Source of the DNA: JAJDXW01 sp965243335
GTDB taxonomy: Bacteria > Pseudomonadota > Gammaproteobacteria > HK1
Assembly: GCA_965243335.1 (NCBI GenBank)
Contig: OZ251545.1
Coordinates: 4,464,001 to 4,528,000, forward strand
Direction of reading: 5' to 3'
Length of the DNA stretch: 64,000 nt
Shown: in pieces, positions 63,968 to 64,000 of the stretch
How positions within the stretch are numbered: position 1 is the first letter of the stretch
How the letters are laid out: every line of letters starts with the position of its first letter
Translations under genes and position numbers: made by a program
Notes under the pieces: generated by a model
What the model was told of the DNA's origin: nothing
What the model saw: the letters and a program-made list of their open reading frames with translations, nothing else
Database searches by the model: none

Positions 63968-64000
63968 ATGATCGTCCGCGGCGGAGCGCGGGTGCTCGTG
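63968..64000 (+). CDS. Possible start of a gene cut by the window end
   Basis: ATG 63968 opens MIVRGGARVLV, in frame to the last base. Too short to identify. Confidence 0.25.
   Translation, partial: MIVRGGARVLV

Overview
The window is very GC-rich bacterial DNA with strong G/C bias at third codon positions. Gene content (BMP-type and ribose/fructose-type ABC importers, hydantoinase A/B, an FrcK-like kinase, RecQ, Uma2 and MntA/HepT genes, a trimethylamine dehydrogenase-like flavoprotein) suggests a high-GC member of the Pseudomonadota. I cannot place it lower. There are no rRNA genes, and I saw no tRNA or CRISPR array.

Layout. (1) 1-7.4 kb: a sugar/inositol dehydrogenase, a DUF4143 ATPase, a nucleotide-sugar-type epimerase, recQ, a cupin and small genes, with debris of a hydantoinase B gene and a proline-racemase-family gene around the epimerase. 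(2) 7.6-17.5 kb: one forward operon, hydantoinase A and B, then a BMP-type ABC importer (binding protein, double ATPase, two permeases) and a conserved unknown. (3) 17.5-45.3 kb: a defence island, almost entirely on the minus strand. (4) 45.3-54.3 kb: a second, ribose/fructose-like ABC importer (minus strand), a Uma2 nuclease, a ketose-3-epimerase-like isomerase, a sugar/nucleoside kinase and two small unknowns. (5) 54.3-64 kb: a TMADH-like flavoenzyme, an MntA/HepT toxin-antitoxin pair, a sulfoacetaldehyde-dehydrogenase-like enzyme divergent from a CoA ligase plus an M20 amidohydrolase, and a second DUF4143 ATPase.

The defence island is the highlight. Its core is a DUF1156 DNA methylase, an SNF2 helicase with a DUF3883 tail and a DUF499 ATPase, a helicase-methylase-ATPase trio (I recall the name Hma, from memory). 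The trio is interrupted by a three-gene cassette with its own promoter (DUF262, DUF3696-type ATPase, unknown) and by an oppositely oriented ADP-ribosylglycohydrolase. The glycohydrolase lies between a diverged 54-bp copy of the DUF499 gene start and the intact DUF499 gene. Directly upstream of the methylase is a ubiquitin-like conjugation operon: a Ubl, an E2-like protein, a JAB-E1 fusion and a DUF2971 protein, tightly overlapped. Further upstream are an AlbA/Schlafen-type ATP-binding protein, an ATPase / PD-(D/E)XK nuclease / GmrSD-like restriction module, and a broken fragment of a second DUF1156 gene. A type III restriction remnant, an Rpn-family nuclease and a methyltransferase remnant lie at the other edge.

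Two further patterns run through the window. A family of palindromic repeats occurs between genes and also, in frame, inside the helicase and methylase genes. Both DUF4143 ATPase genes appear leaderless and carry paired direct repeats upstream that share a related core motif.
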